64,000 nucleotides of DNA from Micavibrio aeruginosavorus (GCA_016432265.1 CP066681.1:394342-458341); one strand, 5' to 3'; positions 1 to 8,121 are shown, numbered from the stretch's first letter. Program-made: numbers and translations. The notes: generated from the sequence alone by a model not told the origin.

Positions 1-488
1 CAGATTTATGGGTGAAGCTCCTTGCCAGCCAACTGGTGAAGCCGGTGGGTCTTGCGGCACGCGATTCTCTGCGTCTTGAAATGGGTTACCCACTTTATGG
101 CCACGATATTAATGATGAAACCACGCCGCTGGAGGCCGATCTCGGCTGGGTGATGGGTAAAGGCAATGAAGGTTTTATCGGTGCCGGGAATGTGCTTGGC
201 AAAACGCTAAAGCGCAAGCGCGTGGGCGTGAAGCTGACTGATAAAGGGATCGCCCGTGAAGGCGCGGAAATCCGCAATGACAAGAACAAGGTAATTGGCG
301 CGCTTACCAGCGGCGGTCATTCGCCGACGCTCAAAAGCTCGATTGGCATGGGTTACGTCGATGCGGCCTATGCGAATCCGGGAACGAAAATTTTTGTGAC
401 CGTGCGCGGGAACAATATCGGGGCGGAAATTGCGGCGCTGCCATTTATTCCCGCCCGCACGAAATCATCTAAAAAGGCCGCCGCGTGA
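1..488 (+). CDS. gcvT: Aminomethyltransferase GcvT, C-terminal part (5' end outside window)
   Basis: T-protein of the glycine cleavage system; it takes the aminomethyl group from the lipoyl arm of GcvH and passes the one-carbon unit to tetrahydrofolate, releasing ammonia. The frame is open from the window edge, so only about the last 160 codons are present. The stretch GLAARDSLRLEMGYPLYGHDI (read as two blocks) is the family's conserved segment before the C-terminal barrel domain, and VTSGGHSPTLKSSIGMGYV-like residues follow (here ALTSGGHSPTL, IGMGYV). It ends 33 bp before gcvH and is the first gene of a gcvT-gcvH-gcvPA-x-gcvPB operon. Apart from being cut by the window it looks intact. Confidence 0.95.
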   Translation, partial: DLWVKLLASQLVKPVGLAARDSLRLEMGYPLYGHDINDETTPLEADLGWVMGKGNEGFIGAGNVLGKTLKRKRVGVKLTDKGIAREGAEIRNDKNKVIGALTSGGHSPTLKSSIGMGYVDAAYANPGTKIFVTVRGNNIGAEIAALPFIPARTKSSKKAAA

Positions 489-521
489 AGGCGATCAACA
501 ATAGCAGCATAGGAGTACGCA

Positions 522-902
522 ATGCCTGACAATCTGAAGTATACGCAGGAACATGAATGGTTGAAGATCGAGGACGGCAACGTAGCCGTACTTGGCATTA
601 CCCCTTATGCGCAGGACGCGTTGGGAGATCTCGTTTTCGTGGAGCTGCCTGAAGTGGGGCGCAAGCTTACCAAGGGTGAGCACTTTGCCGTGGTGGAGTC
701 GGTGAAAACCGCCGCTGAAGTTTATACGCCTGTGGCGGGCGAAGTCATTGCCGTAAACGACAATCTTTCCGGTGATCCCGAACTGATCAAAAAATCGTTT
801 GAGGAGGGCTGGATCGCCAAGATCAAGCTGGAGAATCCGTCTGACCTGGAGGGCCTGATGGATCGCGCTGCCTACGACAAATTTACGTCGTCTCTGGATT
901 GA
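522..902 (+). CDS. gcvH: Glycine cleavage system H protein
   Basis: Lipoyl carrier protein that shuttles the aminomethyl intermediate between P-, T- and L-proteins. It is 126 residues long, the normal size. The lipoylation lysine is Lys62 in the motif VVESVKTAAEVY; the N-terminal YTQEHEWLK is also diagnostic. A purine-rich AGGAG sits about 7 bases before the ATG. It is followed by gcvPA on the same strand after a 129-bp interval that may be a leader or a longer GcvPA N-terminus. Confidence 0.98.
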   Translation: MPDNLKYTQEHEWLKIEDGNVAVLGITPYAQDALGDLVFVELPEVGRKLTKGEHFAVVESVKTAAEVYTPVAGEVIAVNDNLSGDPELIKKSFEEGWIAKIKLENPSDLEGLMDRAAYDKFTSSLD

Positions 903-1031
903 CTTTTTATTACCGTCCTGAGGAGTAAAATGACGGGGAATCTCGTGCGCCACTCGCGTGGAGACAGACGATACCCTTCGTTGGAACTCAGGACGGTGAA
1001 TGTGAAACCGATTTTTAAGGGGTTCTGCAAG
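903..1031 (+). other. Leader or N-terminal extension ahead of gcvPA
   Basis: The interval between gcvH and the canonical GcvPA start is open in the gcvPA frame. It has its own good ribosome binding site (CCTGAGGAGTAAA then ATG at 930), which would add 34 basic residues to GcvPA that the family normally lacks. It also contains a small hairpin around 955-963 (CCAC/GTGG). Either translation begins at 930 and GcvPA is extended, or this is an untranslated structured leader. The conserved cores of the glycine riboswitch were looked for and are not present. Confidence 0.35.
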
Positions 1032-2309
1032 ATGCGTTACCTTCCTCAAACCAAGAAAAACCGCGAAGACATGCTGGCCGCTGTCGGCGTTAAGTCCGTT
1101 GATGATCTTTTCCGCGATGTTCCCAAGTCCGCCTTTATCAAAGGCAGGGCCGACATTAAGGATCATATGGGCGAGCTTGAGGTTGAGCGCCTGCTGTCCG
1201 GCTATGCGAACCAGAACCATGCGGCAAACGCCGGGCCCTTCTTTCTCGGGGCCGGTTGTTACAATCACCACATCCCTTCCAGCGTCGACTACATCATCCA
1301 GCGTTCTGAATTCCTGACTGCGTATACGCCATATCAGCCGGAAATCGCGCAAGGCACGCTGCAAGTGATCTTCGAATACCAGACCATGATCACGCAACTG
1401 ACCGGGCAGGAGGTTGCCAACGCCTCGATGTATGACGGCGCAACTTCGGTGGCCGAAGCCGCGCTGATGGCCATGCGCGTGACCAAACGCGACAAGGTTG
1501 TGCTCGGCAACAGGCTGCATCCGCATTATCGTGATGTTGCGGATACTTATGTTACCAGCCAGCAGGGCGGCGAATTAACAGAAGGGAAGCCGGATGTTGA
1601 AACCGCTTGTGTGATTGTGCAGATTCCCGATTTCCATGGCGCCCCACATTCCCTTGTCGAGTGGCGCAAGGTGTGTGATGAAACCGGCGCGTTGCTGGTC
1701 GTTGTTGTCAATGAAATCGTATCGCTGGGTTTGCTGCCCGCCCCGGTTGAGGCCGATATAGTCTGTGGTGAAGCTCAATCCGTCGGTATCGCCATGTCTT
1801 ACGGCGGCCCGCACCTGGGCTTCTTCGCCACCAAAGAAAAATTCCTCCGCCAGATGCCGGGCCGCCTCTGCGGCATGACGGTGGATGCCGATGGCAGGCG
1901 CGGTTTCGTGCTGACGCTTAACACGCGCGAACAGCATATCCGCCGCGAGAAAGCGACCTCCAACATATGCACCAACCAAGGCCTGATGGCGCTTGCTTTC
2001 ACTGTGCATATGGCCCTGCTGGGCGAGGACGGTTTTAAACAACTTAGCCTCCTCAATCACGAACGCGCCTGCGACCTGGCCGATGCACTGGCCGAGGTGC
2101 CGGGCGTCAAAGTCGAAAACAAAACATTCTTTAATGAGTTCGTGATTGATCTTGGGAAACCTGCCAAAGCCGTTGTCGGAAAACTGGCAAGGCAAGGCAT
2201 CATTGCCGGCTTGGCATTGGACGGGAATAAGCTCCTCGTCGCCGCCACCGAAATGACGACCGACGAACATATCGATATTTTCACCAAAGCTTTGAGAGAG
2301 GTGCTGTAA
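1032..2309 (+). CDS. gcvPA: Glycine dehydrogenase (decarboxylating) subunit 1
   Basis: First half of the split P-protein, which works with GcvPB and PLP to decarboxylate glycine and load the aminomethyl group onto GcvH. From ATG 1032 the protein has 425 residues and starts MRYLPQTKKNREDML, the usual beginning of the family, so this start is preferred over ATG 930 although the latter has the better ribosome binding site. Recognisable blocks are GPFFLGAGCYNHHIPS, YTPYQPEIAQGTLQ, MSYGGPHLGFFA and the C-terminal AGLALD. The active-site lysine is not expected here; it is in GcvPB. The stop codon touches the start of an unexpected small membrane protein gene. Confidence 0.95.
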   Translation: MRYLPQTKKNREDMLAAVGVKSVDDLFRDVPKSAFIKGRADIKDHMGELEVERLLSGYANQNHAANAGPFFLGAGCYNHHIPSSVDYIIQRSEFLTAYTPYQPEIAQGTLQVIFEYQTMITQLTGQEVANASMYDGATSVAEAALMAMRVTKRDKVVLGNRLHPHYRDVADTYVTSQQGGELTEGKPDVETACVIVQIPDFHGAPHSLVEWRKVCDETGALLVVVVNEIVSLGLLPAPVEADIVCGEAQSVGIAMSYGGPHLGFFATKEKFLRQMPGRLCGMTVDADGRRGFVLTLNTREQHIRREKATSNICTNQGLMALAFTVHMALLGEDGFKQLSLLNHERACDLADALAEVPGVKVENKTFFNEFVIDLGKPAKAVVGKLARQGIIAGLALDGNKLLVAATEMTTDEHIDIFTKALREVL

Positions 2310-2810
2310 GTGAATACGATCACCATCAATCAGATCGGTTGCCTTGTCGTCAGGGGGATTGCAATCCTGCTGGCGTTGCAGGTGCTGTCGGGTCTGGGGA
2401 TGGTTTTCAATATGCTGACAATGCCTGCGGAGGGTGGTTTCAATAAATGGCTGATGATTGCCCCTGTCTGCGTAAATGCCGGACTGTCAGCATTCATGTG
2501 GGTGAAAGCCCCGTGGCTGGCGGCTAGAATGACACCGGATTCTTCATCAACACCCGCGCCGTTCACCATCGGGAATATCCAGATTGTGATGCTGGTCGCT
2601 GTTGGTTTTCTGCTTCTGGCGCAAGCCATTGCGCCGTTTGTATCTACGGTAGCGCATATCGTGTCTGTGCTGATGGCAGGGGATCGTTTACGCTCATGGG
2701 ACGTGCTGGCAAGCCTGTTGTTACTGGCGTTGGCCTTATCCCTGATTTTTACGCCGAAAGGCCTGACAAAAATAATTACGTTCGCACGCACAACGGGAGG
2801 CGAAAAATAA
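2310..2810 (+). CDS. Unknown small membrane protein inside the gcv operon
   Basis: A 166-residue protein that begins with GTG directly after the gcvPA stop (TAAGTG) and whose stop directly abuts the gcvPB ATG (TAAATG), so it is translationally embedded in the glycine cleavage operon. It has about four hydrophobic segments: residues near 10-30, 45-62, 90-110 and 128-148. A short charged C-terminal tail follows. I do not recognise a family. Codon use looks like that of its neighbours. Being between two subunits of one enzyme it could have a glycine-linked role such as transport or membrane tethering, but this is inference from position only. Confidence 0.75.
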   Translation: MNTITINQIGCLVVRGIAILLALQVLSGLGMVFNMLTMPAEGGFNKWLMIAPVCVNAGLSAFMWVKAPWLAARMTPDSSSTPAPFTIGNIQIVMLVAVGFLLLAQAIAPFVSTVAHIVSVLMAGDRLRSWDVLASLLLLALALSLIFTPKGLTKIITFARTTGGEK

Positions 2811-4337
2811 ATGGTTGCTGAAAAGAAAATCGCATTGGTACAGGAACAAAACAGCATGAATATCATGGATCAGACCCGCGGCCTGAACTACGAAGAAAAT
2901 CTGTTGTGGGAGAAAGGGCATGGCGATCACCCCGGCGTCGATCTGCCGACTCCCAAAGGCATGAAGTCACGCACGGGGTTGCCTGTGCGTGACAAGGTCG
3001 GCCTGCCGCAGCTCTCCGAGCCGCAGGTGCTGCGCCACTTCGTGCGCCTTTCGACCAAAAACTATTCCATCGATCACGGTTTTTTCCCGCTTGGTTCATG
3101 CACGATGAAGCATAATCCGCGTCTGAACGAGAAGATCGCGCGTCTGCCCGGCTTCGGCGGCATCCATCCGATGCAGCCTGAATCCACCGTACAGGGCGCG
3201 CTGCGCGCGATGTACGAATTGCAGGAAATCCTGGGCGAGCTGACCAACCTGCGCGGCGTCTGTCTGACGCCCGCTGCGGGGGCGCATGGCGAACTCGCAG
3301 GTCTGATGACCATCCGCCGTGCCCATGAGATGAACGGGCAAGGCCACCGTAAGATTGTTCTTGTGCCGGACTCCGCGCATGGTACTAACCCGGCCACGGC
3401 GGCTATGTGCGGCTATGCCTTGCGCGTCATCCCCACCAAGGAAAGCGGACGTGTGACGGTCGAAGCGTTTAAAGCCGCGCTCGGCGATGGTAAAGACGTC
3501 GCGGGCATGATGGTGACTAACCCTAACACTTGCGGCCTTTTCGAGCGCGACATTATTGAATGCGCTGACCTGCTGCACAAAGCGGGCGGTTACTTCTATT
3601 GCGACGGCGCGAACTTCAATGCGTTGGTCGGTAAAATCAGACCTGGCGATTTCGGTGTCGATGTCATGCACATCAACCTGCATAAGACATTCTCCACCCC
3701 GCATGGCGGCGGCGGCCCCGGCTCTGGCCCGATCTGCGTGAATGAAAAACTGCGTCCCTATCTGCCGATGCCGCTCGTGGTGAAAAAACCAGACGATACT
3801 TATCATCTTGAGGATGACGGAGAACGTACGACAACCATGGGCCGCCTGAAGGGCTTTCAGGGCCAGTTCGGCATGCATATCCGTGCGCTGACCTATATCC
3901 TCTCGCACGGCGCCGATGGCCTGAAACAGGTATCGGAAGATGCCGTGCTGAACGCCAACTATATCCTCAGCCAGCTGAAAGAGGATTTTTATGTGCCGTT
4001 CGATGGCCCCTGCATGCATGAATGCCTGCTGACCGACAAGCTGCAAAAGGATTCGGGCATCACTACGCTCGATATCGCCAAAACGCTGATCGAGCATGGC
4101 ATGCATCCGATGACGATTTTTTTCCCGCTGGTGGTTTCAGGCGCGATGCTGATCGAGCCAACCGAGACGGAGAGTAAGGAAACGCTCGATCATTTCGTCA
4201 CTGTGATGAAATCGGTGGCTTCCGATGTGAAGGCGGGGGATGTCGAGAAATTCCACGGCTATCCGTTGTCCGCCCCGCGTCGGCGTCTCGATGAAACCAA
4301 AGCCGCCCGCGAGCCCGTTTTGCGCTGGAAAGAGTGA
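2811..4337 (+). CDS. gcvPB: Glycine dehydrogenase (decarboxylating) subunit 2
   Basis: PLP-binding half of the split glycine decarboxylase. The Schiff-base lysine is Lys292 in HINLHKTFSTPHGGGGPG. Other family blocks are SFFPLGSCTMKHNP-like GFFPLGSCTMKHNPR, TPAAGAHGELAG and DGANFNALVG. It is 508 residues from ATG 2811; a second possible start, ATG 2856 (MNIMDQTRG), would give 493, and either fits the family range. The ATG 2811 directly follows the stop of the small membrane protein, which suggests coupled translation. The gene closes the operon; an inverted repeat follows at 4357-4380. Confidence 0.96.
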   Translation: MVAEKKIALVQEQNSMNIMDQTRGLNYEENLLWEKGHGDHPGVDLPTPKGMKSRTGLPVRDKVGLPQLSEPQVLRHFVRLSTKNYSIDHGFFPLGSCTMKHNPRLNEKIARLPGFGGIHPMQPESTVQGALRAMYELQEILGELTNLRGVCLTPAAGAHGELAGLMTIRRAHEMNGQGHRKIVLVPDSAHGTNPATAAMCGYALRVIPTKESGRVTVEAFKAALGDGKDVAGMMVTNPNTCGLFERDIIECADLLHKAGGYFYCDGANFNALVGKIRPGDFGVDVMHINLHKTFSTPHGGGGPGSGPICVNEKLRPYLPMPLVVKKPDDTYHLEDDGERTTTMGRLKGFQGQFGMHIRALTYILSHGADGLKQVSEDAVLNANYILSQLKEDFYVPFDGPCMHECLLTDKLQKDSGITTLDIAKTLIEHGMHPMTIFFPLVVSGAMLIEPTETESKETLDHFVTVMKSVASDVKAGDVEKFHGYPLSAPRRRLDETKAAREPVLRWKE

Positions 4338-4339
4338 GG

Positions 4340-4380
4340 CAATAAAAATTTATCATGAAGGCGGATTTCAATCCGCCTTC
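4340..4380 (-). terminator. Inverted repeat between convergent gcvPB and cNMP-binding gene
   Basis: A perfect 10-bp stem (4357-4366 with 4371-4380, loop TTCA) separates two convergent genes. Read on the minus strand it is followed by an AT-rich run with five Ts around 4345-4349; read on the plus strand there is no T tract. It is therefore more likely to terminate the minus-strand gene, perhaps both. Confidence 0.5.
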
Positions 4381-4494
4381 AAGCTTGCTGGTAAATGCGG
4401 CGGGCAGCAGCTTTTGCGACTTTATGTAATGGTGCCAGGTTTTCACCACTCATGGGATTCCAGTTGCAAAGAATTGACAGGGAAACTGCGAGAT

Positions 4495-5067
4495 TCAGCG
4501 TTTTGAGTATTGTTCGAGAAGATTTTCCAACTGCTCAAGCAAGGGCGTTACCTCATCCCTGAACTGTTGCCGTTTCGAGGCTTCAATACCGCTTGAAACT
4601 TTCTCTACCAGCCCGGCGATCCGATCCTGAAACTCGGCGAGGTTTTTGTAATGATGCATCTGGCCACGGTTGGCGCCGCGCAAGCGCGCAAGAAGAACAC
4701 GTATCAGCGCGCGGACTGCCTTATCTCCGACCTGATTGAGCTTTTCATCCAATTCGTGGTTGGTGATCACGGTGACGGTTGTGTCTTGCAGGGCCCGAAC
4801 GGTGGCGGATCTCTCTTTATGTTCAATCAGGGCCATTTCTCCAAAGAGCTCCCCCGCTCCCAGAACAGCGACGCGCACCATGTAAGGGCCGTCTTTCACC
4901 AAGACCTCGACCAGGCCGCGCTCAATGTAAAAGGCGCGATTCCCCTGCTGGCCCTGTTCAATAATAGTTTGATCTTTGTAATAGACTTCGCGGGTGAGAA
5001 TGCGAGGCAAATGGGGGGTAATTGTAGCCCGGGGATCCAAATCGTTCATATCTGTGCGCATGACCAT
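4495..5067 (-). CDS. Cyclic nucleotide-binding domain protein without DNA-binding domain
   Basis: A 190-residue cytoplasmic protein. Residues about 22-125 form a cNMP-binding (CAP effector) fold: IIEQGQQGNRAFYIERGLVEV, then GELFGEMALIEHKERSATVRAL, which is the phosphate-binding cassette pattern (GE-(L/M)AL-x(4-6)-RSATV). The remaining 60 residues are helical and charged (EQLENLLEQ) with no helix-turn-helix, so it is not a CRP-type transcription factor. The conserved arginine and glutamate of the cassette are present, so it may bind cAMP or cGMP. It stands alone, transcribed away from secE across an AT-rich region. The target is unknown. Confidence 0.85.
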   Translation of the reverse strand: MVMRTDMNDLDPRATITPHLPRILTREVYYKDQTIIEQGQQGNRAFYIERGLVEVLVKDGPYMVRVAVLGAGELFGEMALIEHKERSATVRALQDTTVTVITNHELDEKLNQVGDKAVRALIRVLLARLRGANRGQMHHYKNLAEFQDRIAGLVEKVSSGIEASKRQQFRDEVTPLLEQLENLLEQYSKR

Positions 5068-5425
5068 ATCTCTTAAATTTATAATTAATCATTTTTGTAT
5101 CTGTATTTTTACAGTTTAACATATTTATGCTAAATATAAAATAACGGTTTTATGGGGAAAATCCCTGTAACTGTCTGATATTAAAATAATATTTTTGTAT
5201 GACAGGGCGGAGATCAACTGCTTGTGACCTCTTGCCTGATGACGCTAGCGGGTTCTTGCCGAATTTGCTGGGCGGCTTGCCACTCTATTTTTTACTGGAA
5301 AGACTGCCGATCTTGCTTTAAAAGGCTGTTATCTCCCGACAATATGTTCACCTTCGCCTGCGGCGACACGCCGCGAAGACACGAACCTTTGGCGGGGCTA
5401 ACCCGGATCTTGGAGTTGTAAGGAA
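5068..5425. promoter_or_regulatory. Divergent intergenic region with structured secE leader
   Basis: About 350 bp without a convincing gene. The left half (5070-5210) is strongly AT-rich and probably holds the divergent promoters. The right half holds a two-step hairpin: CTTCG 5352-5356 with CGAAG 5374-5378, and inside it CGGCG 5361-5365 with CGCCG 5369-5373 around an ACA loop. It lies about 50 bases before the secE start and may be an mRNA leader structure. No tRNA-Trp, which often precedes secE, could be found. A GGAG at 5412-5415 serves secE. Confidence 0.4.
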
Positions 5426-5620
5426 ATGGCCAAGCTATCACCTGTGGAATATGTGCGTCAGGTCAAAGCCGAGATGCAGAAAGTGACGTGGCCTTCACGG
5501 CAGGAACTGACCAGCAGCACGATCGCCGTGTTCATCATGGTTTTTGTGGCAGCTCTTTTCCTGTTTGTGGCGGATCAGGTTTTGGCTTTCGGTATCAATA
5601 AAATTCTAGGTTTGAACTAG
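5426..5620 (+). CDS. secE: Preprotein translocase subunit SecE
   Basis: Small 64-residue subunit of the SecYEG channel in the inner membrane. It has the short alphaproteobacterial form with a single transmembrane helix (about residues 32-55) preceded by the amphipathic segment VEYVRQVKAEMQKVTWPSRQEL, of which KVTWPSRQE is the family signature. It heads the secE-nusG pair, 30 bp before nusG. The start is set by GGAG nine bases upstream. Confidence 0.97.
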   Translation: MAKLSPVEYVRQVKAEMQKVTWPSRQELTSSTIAVFIMVFVAALFLFVADQVLAFGINKILGLN

Positions 5621-5650
5621 GTTTAAAGTGAAAAAAGAAAGAGCGAGAGA

Positions 5651-6187
5651 ATGTCCATGGCAAAGCGTTGGTATGTATTGCACGTCTACTCAGGTTTTGA
5701 AGAGAAGGTTGCTGAAGCCATTCACGACAAGGCGCGTAAACAGGGCCTTGAAGACAAGGTCGAAGAAGTGATGGTGCCGACTGAAAAAGTCGTCGAGGTC
5801 AAGAACAACAAAAAACAGGAAAAGGACAGCAAATTCTTTCCCGGTTATGTGCTGGCCAAGCTCGAACTGGACGATGAAGTTTGGCATATGATTAAAAACA
5901 CGCCCAAAGTGACCGGTTTTCTGGGGGCGGGTAACAAACCCTCCCCGATCAGCGAGAAAGACGCCGAGCGCCTTATCAAACAAATTAAGGAAGGTGTTGA
6001 TCGCCCACGTTCCAGCATTTCCTTCCTGATCGGCGAAGAGGTTAAAGTTACGGAAGGGCCGTTTGCTTCTTTCAATGGTTCTGTAGAGGAAGTCGACGAG
6101 GAAAAGGGCCGTCTCAAGGTTTCGGTTTCGATCTTTGGCCGCGCTACCCCGGTTGAACTGGAGTTCAGTCAGGTCGAAAAAGTCTGA
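5651..6187 (+). CDS. nusG: Transcription termination/antitermination protein NusG
   Basis: RNA polymerase-associated elongation factor that also links transcription with the ribosome and Rho. The 178-residue protein has an N-terminal NGN domain (KRWYVLHVYSGFEEKV, then FFPGYVLAKLELDDEVWHMIKNTPKVTGFLG) and a C-terminal KOW domain (GEEVKVTEGPFASFNGSVEEVDEEKGRLKVSVSIFGR). Length and domain order are standard. Two in-frame starts (MSMAKRW) lie six bases apart. A promoter and inverted repeat for the next, unknown gene begin only 17 bp after the stop. Confidence 0.98.
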   Translation: MSMAKRWYVLHVYSGFEEKVAEAIHDKARKQGLEDKVEEVMVPTEKVVEVKNNKKQEKDSKFFPGYVLAKLELDDEVWHMIKNTPKVTGFLGAGNKPSPISEKDAERLIKQIKEGVDRPRSSISFLIGEEVKVTEGPFASFNGSVEEVDEEKGRLKVSVSIFGRATPVELEFSQVEKV

Positions 6188-6203
6188 TTGTCATATAAAA
6201 ATT

Positions 6204-6231
6204 TTGACATAACGATCCTGTGGGGTATAGA
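6204..6231 (+). promoter_or_regulatory. Near-consensus sigma-70 promoter after nusG
   Basis: TTGACA at 6204-6209, a 16-bp spacer, and TATAGA at 6226-6231. It would transcribe the unknown gene at 6285 and possibly rplK-rplA. Unusually, an 11-bp inverted repeat (6211-6221 with 6237-6247) starts just after the -35 box and straddles the -10 element, which suggests an operator or an overlapping nusG terminator. Confidence 0.6.
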
Positions 6232-6254
6232 ACTTTACAGGATCGTTTGCTTTT
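6211..6254 (+). terminator. Perfect 11-bp inverted repeat: terminator and/or operator
   Basis: AACGATCCTGT at 6211-6221 pairs with ACAGGATCGTT at 6237-6247 around a 15-base loop, followed by TGCTTTT. As RNA from the nusG transcript it could act as an intrinsic terminator, though the loop is long and the U-tract interrupted. As DNA it lies over the promoter at 6204-6231 and could be a repressor site. Both readings are possible. Confidence 0.5.
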
Positions 6255-6284
6255 CAGACGTAATAAAAAACGGAGGTTCCGGTG

Positions 6285-6680
6285 ATGGTGGCGCAAGTAA
6301 ATAAGCAATTTCAAGCGGTTAACACGCCAGAAGTCAGGGTGGCGACGCTGGTGGCCACACTTGAGGAACTCGGGCGCGGGGCTAGTGTCGGTGTGAATTA
6401 TTACCGAGGCAGCGATGAAGCTAGATTGCGTTTCTCCGATTTTGCCCTGCAGCAGCAATGTCGTCATATCCTTCTGACGCCGCAGGAATTGGCCGATGTG
6501 GCATCCTATGTTCAAGGACGTCAGGATCCGGCAAACAAGGCGTTGCTGCGCCTGCTTGATGATGCCATCAAGGCGCTGTCCCGGGCGAACGACTACATTA
6601 ATGAATGTGAACGAACCAGCCTGGCAAATACAGAGCCTGCGCCCGCAGCCACCAAACCGGCTCTGGTGTTGCAGGGTTGA
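6285..6680 (+). CDS. Unknown 131-residue protein between nusG and rplK
   Basis: A soluble, mostly helical protein with no family I recognise. A strong GGAGG at 6272-6276 places the start at ATG 6285 (GTG 6282 is also possible). The middle contains QQQCRHILLTPQELADVASYV and LLRLLDDAIKALSRANDYI, amphipathic helices; the last 20 residues are Ala/Pro/Thr-rich and probably disordered. It has no signal peptide or membrane segment. It interrupts the otherwise very conserved nusG-rplK neighbourhood and has its own promoter and its own downstream terminator-like hairpin, so it is a separate transcription unit. Confidence 0.8.
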   Translation: MVAQVNKQFQAVNTPEVRVATLVATLEELGRGASVGVNYYRGSDEARLRFSDFALQQQCRHILLTPQELADVASYVQGRQDPANKALLRLLDDAIKALSRANDYINECERTSLANTEPAPAATKPALVLQG

Positions 6681-6722
6681 TTTTCCTTGCATTCCTGACA
6701 CTAAATCGTTAGTTTCCAGCGT

Positions 6723-6750
6723 CCCTGAAAGGGTTTTCAGGGGCATTTTC
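6723..6750 (+). terminator. Intrinsic terminator before rplK
   Basis: CCCTGAAA 6723-6730 pairs with TTTCAGGG 6735-6742 around GGGT, followed by GCATTTTC. It would end the transcript of the 131-residue gene, or attenuate read-through into rplK. Confidence 0.6.
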
Positions 6751-6826
6751 GTGGGAGGCCGTGCCGGGCTTCTAAGACCATCCGGCCGCCGCACCACGAG
6801 CCTCGTTCTTTGTTTAGGAGGTTTAC

Positions 6827-7258
6827 ATGGCAAAGAAAGTAACCGGATATATCAATCTGATTATCCCGGCGGGTTCTGCGAACCCGTCTCCGCCGATTGG
6901 CCCCGCACTGGGTCAGCACGGCGTCAACATCATGGAATTCTGTAAGGCTTTCAACGCCAAAACAGAAAAAATGACTAAAGGCATGCCGATTCCGGTGGTG
7001 ATCTCGGTTCACGAAGATCGCTCCTTCACCTTCATTATGAAGCAGCCGCCCAATACTTACTGGATCAAGGAAGCGATCAAGCTGAAGAGCGGTTCCAAAC
7101 TGCCCGGACGTGACATCGTTGGCCATATCACCACAAAACAACTGCGTGAAATCGCCGAACAAAAAATTCAGGACATGAACGCAAACGACATCGACGCCGC
7201 CGTGAAGATTCTTGCTGGGTCTGCACGTTCCATGGGCCTCGAAGTAAGGGAGGCATAA
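6827..7258 (+). CDS. rplK: 50S ribosomal protein L11
   Basis: Binds 23S rRNA at the GTPase-associated centre. The 143 residues have the family's standard features: an N-terminal domain beginning [41 protein letters not shown] and a C-terminal RNA-binding domain with [24 protein letters not shown]. An AGGAGGTTTAC ribosome binding site precedes the ATG. rplA starts one base after the stop, so the two are co-translated. Confidence 0.99.
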   Translation: MAKKVTGYINLIIPAGSANPSPPIGPALGQHGVNIMEFCKAFNAKTEKMTKGMPIPVVISVHEDRSFTFIMKQPPNTYWIKEAIKLKSGSKLPGRDIVGHITTKQLREIAEQKIQDMNANDIDAAVKILAGSARSMGLEVREA

Positions 7259-7259
7259 G

Positions 7260-7964
7260 ATGGCTTTTGTCGGTAAGAAAATGAAGGCGGCCAATGCAAA
7301 GGTCGATCGTACCAAGCACTACACGGTGGAAGAAGCCGTGAAGTTGCTAAAGGAAGCAGCTAAGGCTCGTAAATTCGATGAAACCATCGAACTCGCGCTG
7401 AACCTCGGGATTGATCCGCGACATGCCGACCAGTCTGTGCGCGGCATGATTTCCCTGCCGCACGGCACGGGTGCGAAACTGCGCGTGGCCGTATTTGCCA
7501 AGGATGCCAAGGCAGAAGAAGCCTTGAAAGCTGGGGCTGATATTGTCGGTGCAGAAGATCTGGCTGAAAAAGTGCAGAAGGGCGAAATCAACTTCGACCG
7601 CTGCATCGCCACACCTGATATGATGCCGTTGCTTGGCCGTCTGGGTAAAGTTCTGGGCCCCCGCGGCCTGATGCCGAACCCGAAACTGGGCACTGTGACC
7701 ATGGATGTTAAAGGCGCTGTCGCGACTGCGAAAGCCGGCGCAATCGAATTCCGCGCTGAAAAGGCCGGTATCATCCATGCCGGTGTTGGCAAGGCCTCGT
7801 TCACCGAGCAGGCTCTGGTCGAGAACATCGTTGCTTTCGTCGACGCTATCAACAAGGCTAAGCCATCGGGCGTGAAGGGCACCTATATGAAGAAAGTCAG
7901 CATTTCTTCAACGATGGGCCCGGGTTTGCGTCTGGATATGTCATCTGTGACCAAAGCGGCCTGA
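7260..7964 (+). CDS. rplA: 50S ribosomal protein L1
   Basis: L1-stalk protein, 234 residues, normal length. Diagnostic segments are the N-terminal [41 protein letters not shown], the central [12 protein letters not shown] and the C-terminal [15 protein letters not shown]. In many bacteria L1 represses its own operon by binding the rplK leader. Here the gene is followed by a strong terminator and an unrelated permease gene, so rplJ-rplL-rpoBC are not part of this unit. Confidence 0.99.
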   Translation: MAFVGKKMKAANAKVDRTKHYTVEEAVKLLKEAAKARKFDETIELALNLGIDPRHADQSVRGMISLPHGTGAKLRVAVFAKDAKAEEALKAGADIVGAEDLAEKVQKGEINFDRCIATPDMMPLLGRLGKVLGPRGLMPNPKLGTVTMDVKGAVATAKAGAIEFRAEKAGIIHAGVGKASFTEQALVENIVAFVDAINKAKPSGVKGTYMKKVSISSTMGPGLRLDMSSVTKAA

Positions 7965-7985
7965 TTTTCTGTAAACATGCATTCC

Positions 7986-8013
7986 AAAGCCCCGGTTTAT
8001 CCGGGGCTTTTTT
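7986..8013 (+). terminator. Strong intrinsic terminator after rplA
   Basis: AAAGCCCCGG 7986-7995 pairs with CCGGGGCTTT 8001-8010 around TTTAT, and the T run continues to 8013. This is a textbook rho-independent terminator ending the rplK-rplA unit. Confidence 0.9.
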
Positions 8014-8121
8014 CATGATTTGACGACATAAATCAGCGCTTCATATTCTCGCACGCTTTGGTCTAGAATAGGGAAGCTATTCAATTCAATGGGGGTTCTC
8101 CTCCAGCAGGAAAGGTCAACC

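Noticed and set aside
903..1031. Glycine riboswitch before gcvPA
   Set aside because: The position and pathway suggest one, but the conserved core (GCCGAAGG-type and CTCTCAGGYA-type segments) is not present.
495..1526. 343-codon open frame antisense to gcvH-gcvPA
   Set aside because: It overlaps two clear genes on the other strand and shows no recognisable protein features.
5211..5425. tRNA-Trp before secE
   Set aside because: Often found there, but no cloverleaf or T-arm consensus could be traced; only a simple hairpin is present.
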